From contig WPIO01000001.1 of NCBI GenBank assembly GCA_009760855.2, positions 5,290,001 through 5,354,000 on the forward strand: a stretch of DNA of 64,000 bases, given 5' to 3'. Numbering within the stretch: the first letter of the stretch is position 1; the number at the start of each line of letters is the position of its first letter. The stretch comes from Cristatella mucedo. Taxonomy: Eukaryota > Bryozoa > Phylactolaemata > Cristatellidae. The notes below the pieces were generated by a model that saw only the letters and a list, made by a program, of their open reading frames with translations, was not told where the DNA came from and ran no database searches. A program made the translations under genes and the position numbers. Shown piece after piece: positions 51,701 to 59,577 of the stretch.

Positions 51701-54700
51701 TGGCGAGCTGCAGTTGCCATCACCCCTGGCCATCGCCTGGGCATGCCTGGCCGTGCCTGTGGCATGGACCCAATGCCCTTGCCCTCTCCCCGGGCCTTGG
51801 GTGACCACTGTCCCCTACATAAGGTAGAGCCCCCCACATACAAATTCGGTGTGCTGCCTCGTGGGTGCGTAAACTGCTGTAACGAAACAGCTATGCACTC
51901 TTTTTGCCTTTTTCAACGCGAGTCCATGCATTCCATCCCTCGTTAGCTTGGTCTAGCTTGGTCGCTGCTTCCTGAGTCAGTCCAGATACAAATCCTTAAT
52001 GGTTACGAATATCTGCACCATAGGCAGGTTTTGGTGCCATTGCCATGTCTGCCCTCGTGCCACAGCTCAGACGTGTTTTTAGGCTCCTAAAACTCCAGCG
52101 TTTACAACTAAATTATGATAGCCAACTAAACTATACACGTGTGCACAGTAAGTTAGCTACTGCTGTCCTATGGATTCTTCGCTGAGTGTTTTTGCTACCA
52201 GTATATGCATGTTGAACTTCATGCCATGCCGTGCAGTGTTAGAGAGCCCATAATGCAATATAAGTGCTCCGTAGCAGAAAGGAGGCGTTCGCCTGCTAAT
52301 TGCACTGTTATCGATTAGCCCTGTTGGCCTGTTATTGGTTTTATTGATGACATTATGTACATTGCATGTTTTGGGTCGTCACCTGATTCTGCATTCTCTG
52401 CCGATTGTATGCTTCGCTTTCCAGTATATATACGCCGGTCACATTTCATAATTGTTAATTTGTGCCTGCTCTGTACAGATGATGATTATTCTTGGAGTGG
52501 TGATCGGTCTTGTTCTCATTGTTGCCGGCGGTAAGCTTGATGTTGTGACACTTCGTGTTGTATGTATCACTGATGTACATGCACTCCTTTGTTCTTTGTG
52601 TGTGTGTGGCACATCAGTATTATTTTTTCTGTTGTTATTTTCATAGTGTATATTTGGTTTTTACTGTAGATGTGGATTATTTTGATTTCTGTCATATTAC
52701 TTATAATAGTGATCATCGTCGGTAAGTTGCTGCTCTAGTTGCATGTTGCCCATAGATGCAGAATGTCTTGCCTCTACCCGGGATCGGGTCTTTATCGGCT
52801 CTGCATAGACATCTTGTGCCGTTCGTACATGCATCTGGTCAAATAATAAATGGCCCCGTGTCTTGTAATGAAGGTTGTTAAAAAACTAGCATTGCCATGG
52901 TGGTTTTGAAAACTGCATTTAGAGTTTGCTTAGGTTTGCTTCTTTTTGGCTTTAGTATCTTCTTTGCAACCTTCCTTTTTTGCTGACGTTTTTACGTAAC
53001 AGTGTGTGCGCTAAGGCAGTGCACCATCTCTACAGCCTAAATCGAAGGGTATATATGCTTGTAACTATTTCTCTGGTGACTATGCAGGCGCCTAGCACTA
53101 AACCCTCTCGCCGATATTTGTATGCTGTTTAGTGATGGACTAGCATATTTTTTGCATCAAAGAATTGGTTTCACTCGCTCACCTTTTGCATGCTGCTCTA
53201 TGTGCATGGTTCTGTGTGCACTGATTGTTCCTGTGGGTGGCCTAAGACAGCAGTTTGGCCGCCTCATTTTTTTCTTTCATTTTGCAGCATCGTATCTTGC
53301 ATGCCTGTCGGCTCACGCGTATGCTCCCAAGATATGGGAGCTCGGTCCTCGTGGCGGTGTGAACACGCCAGCAGCCAGTTGCCTGATCTGTAGCGAGTGA
53401 TTCGACTGATCGCGGCCCATCCACTAGAAATCCTCGCACTAATCGGTGCAGATGTGGAACATTCGCTTGCAGTGCGCTCATATTTTGCTACCTGCAAATG
53501 CTGCTCGACATGGCAGGCTGGCAAGCAATCCGTGCATCGACTTGGGGTGAGGCTCCGTAATTCGTCCAGTTGTACGAAAGCTGTAACAGACCTGATCTCG
53601 ATGTAGCCGACTGGTACTTGCCTGTTTTCAAGGGATGCTCGTGAGTCATAATGACCAAGAATGGCGAGCACCAGTGCGGCAGGGTTTCTGTCTAGTGTGC
53701 CATCGCTTGCAGTGAAAACTTGCTGCAGCATATATTGAAAAGGTGCGTTTCCAGTTTGAAGTATCTCTGCTTGAATTCGTGGTCGTAATCGTGAGTGGTG
53801 GAAAATTAAAAATTATTTAAAGAATAGCACGCATGCCTTTGTGATACTCTTCCGGAAGTGCCGGCCGACAAGCGGCTACACAGCGAACTGTTTACTTGCC
53901 AGATGTCGTATGAATAAAGAATACAATGAAGTAGCCGAGAGAGAAAAGCAAAAAGATGCTGTGCTGAAAGGCTGCATGGTGACCGCGTGAGCCTTGTCGG
54001 GGCGAGAAGCGGTGCAGTAGTCAGGGGACGTTTGGGGACGAGATGCACGTAGTACCGGCATTTGTTGCTGTGAGTGCTGTCTTGCGCTCAGCGGACTCAG
54101 ACAGAGACTCTGCTGCAGACAGCTGCTTCTCTTTTCGCGATCGGCTGATCGTATCTTTGTCGAATGGGCAGCCTTCGGCCGTGTGCTCACTTTCACAATC
54201 GTTTGTCGTCGCAAAGCTGGCCCTGTTATTCGTCTTCGCCTTGTATTTTTTCACCAAGCCAATAATTGCTCTCGTGCTCTAGAGCGTAGCGACCAATATG
54301 TCCCATTGAAAAAAATTGCCTGGCGTTTGAAACTCCTCGGGTATTTCCGAATACACGTTTGCATTTAATAGCTGGCCTTTATCAGAAGCAATCGAAAAAA
54401 TTGGGCACGTTGTGCAGCAACATGGTTGAGAGGTACAGGTATCGCTTGCCATTAGCGTTTTATGTGCTCTCGTTACCAGGTTTGCCATATAGAGACCGAT
54501 GAATTAACCAATCACAGTTTTAGCATACATACTCCTACGAAGGGGCTTGTCATTGTTCTGTCGAGATAATGGCAGTGGGCCAGAGGTTGGAGTAGGCCAG
54601 GTTGTGAAGAGGGTGGAGTAACGACTCGACAGGAATAATTATTGTCGGTTTTTACTTTTATTATAATAATAGGACTTTTGCATAGCACCCTAATTAAAGT

Positions 54701-57700
54701 AAATCTCCTTTTAGGTACTTCACACGTATACTGGAAAGGAAACTGAGTAACAATACTAATAAGAGAAATACATTTGTGTGGCACACTCAGAGAACTTAAT
54801 CTCTAGGCACTTTACAGATGCTTTAATGCAAGTGTGATTAAATAGTGTAGCGTGCGCGATGTCAACAAGCATAATATTTTTGGAGGTAGCATGCACATTA
54901 TCAACACGTAAATATGGTTAGTGCATGCACAGTGTCAGCATTTATAAGCACGCCAAGGACAAATCACAAGGCCAAACCAAATGCTGGAAGAATCAATGCG
55001 TTTTTGGATTCTTTTTCAATGTTGTCAAGTCTTGTGGTGTCGTGGCGTCAGTCGGTAGTGAGTTCTAGGCTTCGGGAGGAAACCCACATACCTTTCGGCA
55101 ATGAGTAGAAATGTACTGGTCTCAGTCACTAACCATGTTGCCTCGGTTAGCATCTTCCACAAACCCCCCCCTCCCCAAGAGCAAAGCAGCAGTAGTACAC
55201 AGACAGAAGCTGCTGCTGCTGCCCACACATTTGCTTGGGGTGTGGCTGGCTGTGTTCGGCCACAGCCAGGCGCCATTGCTCTACAGTAGCCCAGCAGGCT
55301 TGGTCAAATTTCCGGACGTTCGGACTTACTTTTCGGGGCAGCCATTTAAATTGTCTAGCCAGCTGTGGAGCCTGAGAGAGGGGCTCTCGTTGAAGTGCGA
55401 AGGCCATAAAAGAACAGCGTGCCGCCTGTGTGCAAGACTTCCGGACCGCAGCAGCCGGCGGTGCCTCTGCACACCGAGACGGTCCAATGTGCACCAGCTC
55501 GTAATTTGTACGGTTGGTCAGAAAAAGGACATGCTAGCTGGCTGCATTTATCATCAGCAATGCTGCTTCGTGAGCTGGCTCATGCTCCCATCGGCTCGCT
55601 AGTGCAGAAAATGCTCTAGGTGGGGTCGGGCAAGGCGTAAGCGGCATTGGGGCCATTTATGAAGTTGGTAAACTACTCTTACCTCTCGGTAGAATAACCT
55701 GCACGCCTGATATGAAATGTGAGCTGGCTGTGTGCTCTCTCTCTCTCTCTCTCTCGCTCTAGCGATTGCTGCTTCGAGCTGTGCGCGACTGACTTGTGTG
55801 CATTGCTGTTTCGTTGCTCCAGTCTGGATAGCTCAGAAGTACGTACACACAATGTTGTGAGCCATTGTGCACAAGCCTGAGCCGCTGTCACGTCGCTGGC
55901 GCTCGTTACGTTCTGCTGCTTCCTTTGCCCGCGGCCGGCTCGCACCAGTAGAGTAGCTGCTGCACCTTAGCTCGTGGAGTGGCTGCTGCTGCTTCCTCGT
56001 AGCACACGTTCGTACGACCATTGGCCTCGTGCTGCTCCCGTGCTGCCGCTTGCTCTAGTGTAAAGCCATGCGCGCCTTTATCCTATTGCACATTCGCGGT
56101 GTTTTGAGCAACAAGCGAGTCCCTATATACGCATGGTGTCTATAGTCACGTGCTAGCTGCCTTTTTATGTACTGGGCCGCTCGGCCATGGCCGAACTCAA
56201 GGCTCCCTAGTTCTTACCTTTTCTGTAAGGATGTGCAAGGTTGCGCACGAGGTCATCGCAATCGTAAATGTATACTTGGCTGCCGCTACAAGTGTGGTAA
56301 TACTTGCTGAAAGACATTTGTATAACTATGTACAACTGGTCTATGTGAAAGTAATTTGGGCTGCAAATTTTGGGCCCAAATTTTCATTTGGGCTACAAAT
56401 TGAAATTGGTAAGCGGGTTTCATGCCGATGACTGGCATGTTTGGTCGTGAACCGAGCTGTTGGCATGGCATTTGTGCCATGCATCGTCACGATACTGCAG
56501 CAGCCTTTCTCTCTCACTCACTCACTTTCTCTCTCTCACTCTGCCTCTGGTTTTGGAGGTCATGGGTTCAACTTAAGGTCATACAGTTCTTGTTTTTCCT
56601 TAGCGCTACAGTATCACTTTGGAGTGCTGAGTGTTTCACAAATGCGGCCAATGCTATGCTACTTTTTCCTTTTAATTTTGCTGCATCTCCACTCGATTTC
56701 TTAAGGTGCTCATTAAAAAAACGCATAAGTTATTTTTTATTATTTTATTATATTATATATTTTATAGCTATATTTTATTATTGTTATTTTATAGCTATAT
56801 TGTATCATAGTTATTAATTCATTATTAAATAGCTCCATCACACGCCCAGTTGCAACTTCTTCTGGGTATTTCTTTTGAATAAATTCTGAAAGTGTCTCCC
56901 ACATTCACAGAATTTCCTGTATCTCACTTGTAGGAACAACCTCATTAGCACCACTTCCTGCAAAACCTCTATGTGCTGCTGCATCTGTAGCGCCTTTAGC
57001 TCCTCCGTTGTCAGTTCCTTGGAGTTCGCCTCGATGAGCTCGTTGATGTCACCTTCATCAATGTCCTGGCCCATGAATCAGGCACAATGCTTGACATTGG
57101 AGTGAACTCCGGTCCTCTTTTTAAAATTCTCATTCTGCACTCCTTGGTCATATTTTTTGATAATTTCTTTCTTTAATTCAATGCACGTCATCTGCTTCTC
57201 CTCCTCGGCACCGTCCTTCGCACTCAGTTTATACAAATCCATTGCTGGAAAAACAAAGTTTTGCAAAAATATCCGCTAGCACAAATGCGAGCACAGCACC
57301 GACGCTTCCACTGCGAGCTAACCGCTAGAAGTGAACTAGTGAGACACGGTGGGTGTGATGATAGTGGGTGGATGTTGCATGTCTGCTCCATTCACGGTAG
57401 CCCATCCATACCTGATGGTCTTCAATGACTCACCAGCACACATGCATTACGTAGGTTCCTATTTAACCTGATGATGCTTATCTGGGTTATTCTGCTGACA
57501 AATTCGCAAAGCATGAATGCTTATTGGGTCCTTGTAAAGAAAAAGTGATGTAGGTCCTGCAGTGCTTAGTAAGTTTTGACCTGCTGAAATTGTATCCCTC
57601 CACTGTCTAGATGTTACTAACTAGTGTACACTGTCAATGTCCTACTGACTACTGTACATCAGATGTTTGTCCGGTACATCGGGTATGTTTGTCTGGTATA

Positions 57701-59434
57701 TCAGGTACATGCTTTGTTCATCTGATACTGCTGCTGCCTTAAATTGTTACTATGCAAACCATGGTAGACCTCAAATGCATCTGCCGATCATGACTGTTGC
57801 ATCCTTTTTTGCATTGCCTCCAGGATGGGATAGTGAGTAACCTTGATGTTCTTAGATGTTAGCATATTTGTTGCAATCTGTTTATCGCCGCTTCGGCTGA
57901 GCGCTGCGCCGATAGAGTTGACCGTGCTATTCGCATGCTCATGAGCACAGGAAAGCTTTGCTCCGATTTGGTTTGCACATACATTTGTTTTTTGATGGCC
58001 AATGTCGATCGTTCGCGAGTGCAAAAAGTATTAGCCATCACCCGTTTTGCTTACAAATGTGCATGTTTCTTTTAGAGAATGGGCTATTTGCTGCTGCCAC
58101 TGCTGTCCGGCACTGCATTACCAACTGCTAGAGTCGTTTTAACTCATACCCGAAGTAGAGTCGTGTACTGGCTTTCGTCAGCTGCTGGCATCTCTGGCAC
58201 GCCTCCCAGTCAGTCAGTCAGCTGAGCAGTCATACTGCTGCCCAGTGCTGGCACTCAAGAGCTAGCTCAAGAGCAGCCTGTAGCGGCATTTTGTGTCTGT
58301 CTTTATTGGGCTGAGGGCAGCTCTCCTGTCGGATTTACTGCTGAGTGGTTGGTCAATTCGAAAGCCTTCTTTATTCGAATGGCTGTCTATTGTGGTAGGC
58401 AGCCTGCTCAGTGCACACAGGGCATGCTCACTTCCGCAATTCTTGCTAGGTAGTCCATAAGTGTTTCTGCAACCGTGCAAGCCACTTGCCCAGATCACTT
58501 AATGCCGACTTCGGGGGACACGTGGCCGGTGAGAGAAAAGTACACGTGGTCTTGGTCCCAAGTCAGTATTAGCCGCTACCTCCCAACCCCACTCACACCC
58601 TCTGACCGTATTGGCAGCATGCCATGTAACTCTCTGGTCGTGACATGTCATCGCCGAGTGGCTGACGAGCTACCTTTCGGAAGGCGAAACTTACATTATA
58701 GCTTGTGTGATGTAGCACTGGCCCTTCTAGCTGGCTCACAGCCTCGATTGGCCGGGCCCACTCCCGAGTTTGCTTCTTAGCTGGCCGGAGTAATGCACCT
58801 GCTGGGTTTTAATACTTCAGGCCAGCTTCGGATCAGACCTGCTTCGACTCTGCCAGGCTCTCGCCCGTGCTTGCTCGATGGTTGAGGCTGCTCTGATAAA
58901 TAGTTGGCTGAAGCCAACGGCCGGGCTTGTGCTGCTTAATTTGAACCCTTGCAGTTGTAATTACTCTTTCATTCGTAAAAGGAGTGATGCTCGTGAAACT
59001 CTTGAACCCGGGTCTCAGATTCCATTGGCGAGCAGCCCTGTTACTACTGTAGTATGGAAGCCAACTCTTGCCGATCGTCGGTCGTTTAGGCATCGCCGGG
59101 TCTTTTTGAGAGGTTGCACTTCAGAGTCCAGGTCGCGGACTTTCGAGTCTGGCGGCAGGCAATCCTTTTATTGCTCGCTGCAAGCCGGGTTATGGCCGAG
59201 CTGCTGCGGCTCTTTGGCCACTATGTAAATGCGGCCTCGTCACTACCGAAGTTCAGGGTCGGGATCTCATCGGCACTTGAGTGTCTGCCGACTTGCTTTC
59301 GCTGTCGTTGTTGTTTCTATCAGCTGACCGTTTCCTTTGTAGTCTGGGTAGTAGTGAAGAAGCAAGCGGAAGCACCGCCGTCAACGCAGGCCCCAATTAC
59401 GGCGGGCCCAACAACTACGGTGGTGGGCCGATAG
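40671..59434 (+). CDS. Synaptobrevin/VAMP (R-SNARE) gene with two pairs of alternative exons
   Basis: This is a vesicle-membrane R-SNARE that pairs with syntaxin and SNAP-25-type Q-SNAREs in exocytosis. Model: 40671-40672 (AT of the start), 45960-46106, 47796-47904, 48238-48316 or 48381-48459, 49142-49221, 52479-52530 or 52670-52721, and 59343-59434. Every junction is GT-AG and in phase; the product is 186 aa with either exon of each pair. Seen in order: an Ala/Pro/Gly-rich N-terminus (1-67); the SNARE motif from [12 protein letters not shown] (75-86) to about 135, with zero-layer Arg101 in [17 protein letters not shown] next to the membrane; a membrane segment at 140-161 ending VWVVV; then KK and a short lumenal tail. 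This is n-synaptobrevin/VAMP2-3 architecture. The SNARE core is certain. The first two exons and the final exon frame are inferred from splice phase. Confidence 0.93.
41913..42078 (+). repeat. Two tandem LINE 3' tails, 83-bp period
   Basis: GTAAAGCGCCTAGAAAGAG, then TTGAGTTCTCTGAGGGCGC, TTTATTAAGTGCATT, an ATT run and ATCGTTTCAATTGTG occurs at 41913 and again at 41996, nearly identical. It lies in synaptobrevin intron 1. Confidence 0.92.
45254..45297 (-). mobile_element. Isolated LINE 3' tail
   Basis: AATAATAATAATGCACTTGA, then AAAGCGCCCTCAAAGAACTC and AATCTCTT only; the rest of the LINE is absent. An extreme 5' truncation in synaptobrevin intron 1. Confidence 0.75.
45960..46106 (+). CDS. 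Synaptobrevin exon 2: Ala/Pro/Gly-rich N-terminal region
   Basis: The acceptor TGCTATCGCAG begins a 147-nt exon in phase 2, which ends in phase 2 at a consensus GTAAGT donor (46107). It encodes [12 protein letters not shown], then imperfect repeats of [16 protein letters not shown]. The exon itself contains two near-identical CTGCTGCAGCAGCCGGTGCA blocks. Low-complexity Ala/Pro N-termini are usual for synaptobrevins. The outgoing phase fits the next exon exactly, restoring CAG. Confidence 0.7.
46898..47080 (+). repeat. Dispersed repeat, copy 1 (183 bp)
   Basis: It matches 61584-61765 over its whole length, including TCCTGAGCTGCTACTTC, CTACTCACTACCTCAACTGC, GTCTGTTGGCTACCGAATGC and CTATACAAAACTCT. 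It lies in synaptobrevin intron 2. The source element is unknown. Confidence 0.85.
47191..47284 (+). repeat. (GA)n microsatellite in synaptobrevin intron 2
   Basis: GA dinucleotide repeats, interrupted near 47204-47218, then pure for about 65 bp. Confidence 0.95.
47796..47904 (+). CDS. Synaptobrevin exon 3: proline-rich linker and start of SNARE motif
   Basis: The pyrimidine-rich acceptor CTTTTCTCCGCCCAG is followed by a phase-2 start. It encodes [21 protein letters not shown], then [15 protein letters not shown], the invariant N-terminal half-heptads of the R-SNARE motif. It ends in phase 0 at GTAATT. If the upstream exons were wrong, translation could start at the two Met codons at 47848. 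Confidence 0.92.
48238..48316 (+). CDS. Synaptobrevin exon 4A: central SNARE motif, canonical version
   Basis: The 79-nt exon (phase 0 in, phase 1 out) lies between acceptor GACTTTTAG and donor GTCAGT. It encodes [20 protein letters not shown] and ELDERA, nearly identical to neuronal VAMPs in animals generally, including the zero-layer Arg. Confidence 0.93.
48381..48459 (+). CDS. Synaptobrevin exon 4B: diverged duplicate of the central SNARE exon
   Basis: It has the same length (79 nt), phases and domain position as exon 4A, 64 nt downstream of it. Acceptor TCGTTGTCAG, donor GTTTGT. It encodes [20 protein letters not shown] and SLDERA, differing at 9 of 26 residues while keeping the zero-layer Arg, the hydrophobic layers and LDERA. 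Changes are conservative or at solvent-facing positions, which suggests a functional alternative exon, not a decayed copy. Including both exons adds 79 nt and breaks the frame. Confidence 0.88.
48667..48700 (+). repeat. (CT)n microsatellite in the intron after exon 4B
   Basis: A CT tract of about 33 bp, preceded by CTGC/CTGT-rich sequence at 48597-48645. It lies between exon 4B and exon 5. Confidence 0.93.
49142..49221 (+). CDS. Synaptobrevin exon 5: end of SNARE motif and juxtamembrane segment
   Basis: Acceptor GGATTTTGTAG, 80 nt, phase 1 in and phase 0 out, donor GTGCGA. It encodes [20 protein letters not shown] and WWKNCK. This segment is very highly conserved in VAMP1/2/3 and in arthropod and mollusc n-synaptobrevins. 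Confidence 0.94.
49652..49790 (+). mobile_element. SINE family A copy in synaptobrevin intron
   Basis: TGGTTTGGCCCAGTGGCTAA, TCGTGGGGTCGAGCCCCG, AAGCGCCTGAATAGAG and GCTATACAAAGGAATTAT: complete module, plus orientation. Confidence 0.88.
49957..50065 (-). mobile_element. SINE family B remnant
   Basis: GCCGATCCAACAGCCTCATT, GGCAGAAGAGTCATAGTGG and GCAGTACTCAAAGCC follow the reversed family-B order. Strongly decayed. Confidence 0.4.
50494..50660 (+). mobile_element. SINE family B copy
   Basis: GTAAGGTGGTTGCTTTCACC, GTGGGTTCGATTCCTGCGG (box B), GTGATAGCCGTAAAGGC, CGCTATATAAAAAGCGG and the tail TTTAATCAGCTAGG. Its tail is part of the following tandem repeat. Confidence 0.85.
50626..51120 (+). 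repeat. Tandem triplication of a 165-bp unit
   Basis: Units 50626-50790, 50791-50955 and 50956-51120 each start CTGTTTAATCAGCTAGG and end GAGGCTTGCCTG. They differ at only a few bases. The unit starts within the tail of the SINE at 50494. Confidence 0.95.
52479..52530 (+). CDS. Synaptobrevin exon 6A: transmembrane segment, VAMP2-like
   Basis: Acceptor CTCTGTACAG, 52 nt, phase 0 in and phase 1 out, donor GTAAGC. It encodes [17 protein letters not shown], matching the MMIILGV start of VAMP1/2 membrane anchors. It continues into VWVVV in the last exon. Confidence 0.9.
52670..52721 (+). CDS. Synaptobrevin exon 6B: alternative transmembrane segment, VAMP3-like start
   Basis: It is also 52 nt with the same phases, 139 nt after exon 6A, between acceptor TTTACTGTAG and donor GTAAGT. 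It encodes [17 protein letters not shown]: 7 of 17 residues match 6A, and all changes are hydrophobic. MW at the start recalls VAMP3. Fusion to VWVVV-KK gives a well-formed anchor of about 22 residues. Including both 6A and 6B would break the frame. Confidence 0.85.
53287..53400 (+). other. Possible alternative 3' exon of synaptobrevin
   Basis: A strong acceptor (CTTTCATTTTGCAG) at 53286 is followed, in phase 1 from either exon 6, by an open frame starting [19 protein letters not shown] and ending at a stop at 53400. It would give a different short tail without the VWVVV-KK end. There is no similarity support. Confidence 0.15.
54740..55085 (-). mobile_element. LINE 3' end fragment
   Basis: CACTCAGAGAACTTAATCTC and AGGCACTTTACAGATGC (tail), then 3'UTR segments GCATGCACAGTGTCAGCA and ATAAGCACGCCAAGGACAAA, and the start of the C-terminal coding complement up to GGCTTCGGGAGG. 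It matches the LINE at 25.5 kb and is 5'-truncated. Confidence 0.8.
55736..55759 (+). repeat. (CT)n microsatellite
   Basis: Short CT tract in the last intron of synaptobrevin. Confidence 0.85.
56735..56830 (+). repeat. AT-rich low-complexity tract with repeated TTTTATAGCTATATT
   Basis: TATTTTATTATT and TATTTTATAGCTATATT occur twice within 60 bp. It adjoins the 3' end of the Tigger-like relic. Confidence 0.7.
56838..57266 (-). pseudogene. Tigger/pogo (CENP-B-like) transposase relic with large internal deletion
   Basis: Minus strand: the N-terminal part shows [18 protein letters not shown], the first helix of the CENP-B/Tigger DNA-binding domain (usually LKKEIIEKYE-G-R). After a stop it jumps to [20 protein letters not shown], typical of the C-terminus of Tigger-type transposases (DIQELLDSHNEELTTEEL). 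The DNA-binding remainder and the DDE catalytic core, about 400 aa, are missing. It is a non-autonomous remnant in the last synaptobrevin intron. Confidence 0.75.
59085..59235 (+). mobile_element. SINE family B-like remnant before the last synaptobrevin exon
   Basis: GGTCGCGGACTTTCGAGTCTGG (decayed box B), GGCAATCCTTTTATTGCTC, GCAAGCCGGGTTATGGCCG and GCGGCTCTTTGGCCACTAT follow the family-B order. Confidence 0.4.
59343..59434 (+). CDS. Synaptobrevin terminal exon: end of membrane anchor and lumenal tail
   Basis: Acceptor GACCGTTTCCTTTGTAG. Phase 1 from either exon 6 gives [18 protein letters not shown] and a Thr/Pro tail ending VVGR at a TAG (59432-59434). VWVVV completes the anchor as in VAMP3 (IVWVV), which supports this frame. 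Two further in-frame AGs follow within 12 nt. A second, longer open frame overlaps (see 59360-59577). The intron before it is 6.6 kb, so a missed small exon is possible. Confidence 0.72.
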
Positions 59435-59577
59435 TAGCTGGGCAGGGTGCTCCTGGCGGGTACGGCCCGCAGCAGCAGCAGCCCTGGCAGCAGTCAGCTG
59501 ACGGCGGCGCGCCTTCGGCCAATATGCCGCCGGCTGCAGAGTCCGCTCCCGCAGACCAGCAGCCGCCCAGTCGCTAA
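59360..59577 (+). CDS. Overlapping Gly/Pro/Gln-rich frame, possible alternative synaptobrevin tail
   Basis: In the frame shifted from the terminal exon an open stretch reads [19 protein letters not shown], then GGYGPQQQQPWQQ, and ends PPSR at a TAA (59575-59577). Its composition looks like a real low-complexity tail. It is reachable from exon 6 in phase by using an AG at 59358-59359 or 59361-59362, 17 or 20 nt downstream of the main acceptor. It could also be chance openness of GC-rich DNA. Confidence 0.35.
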
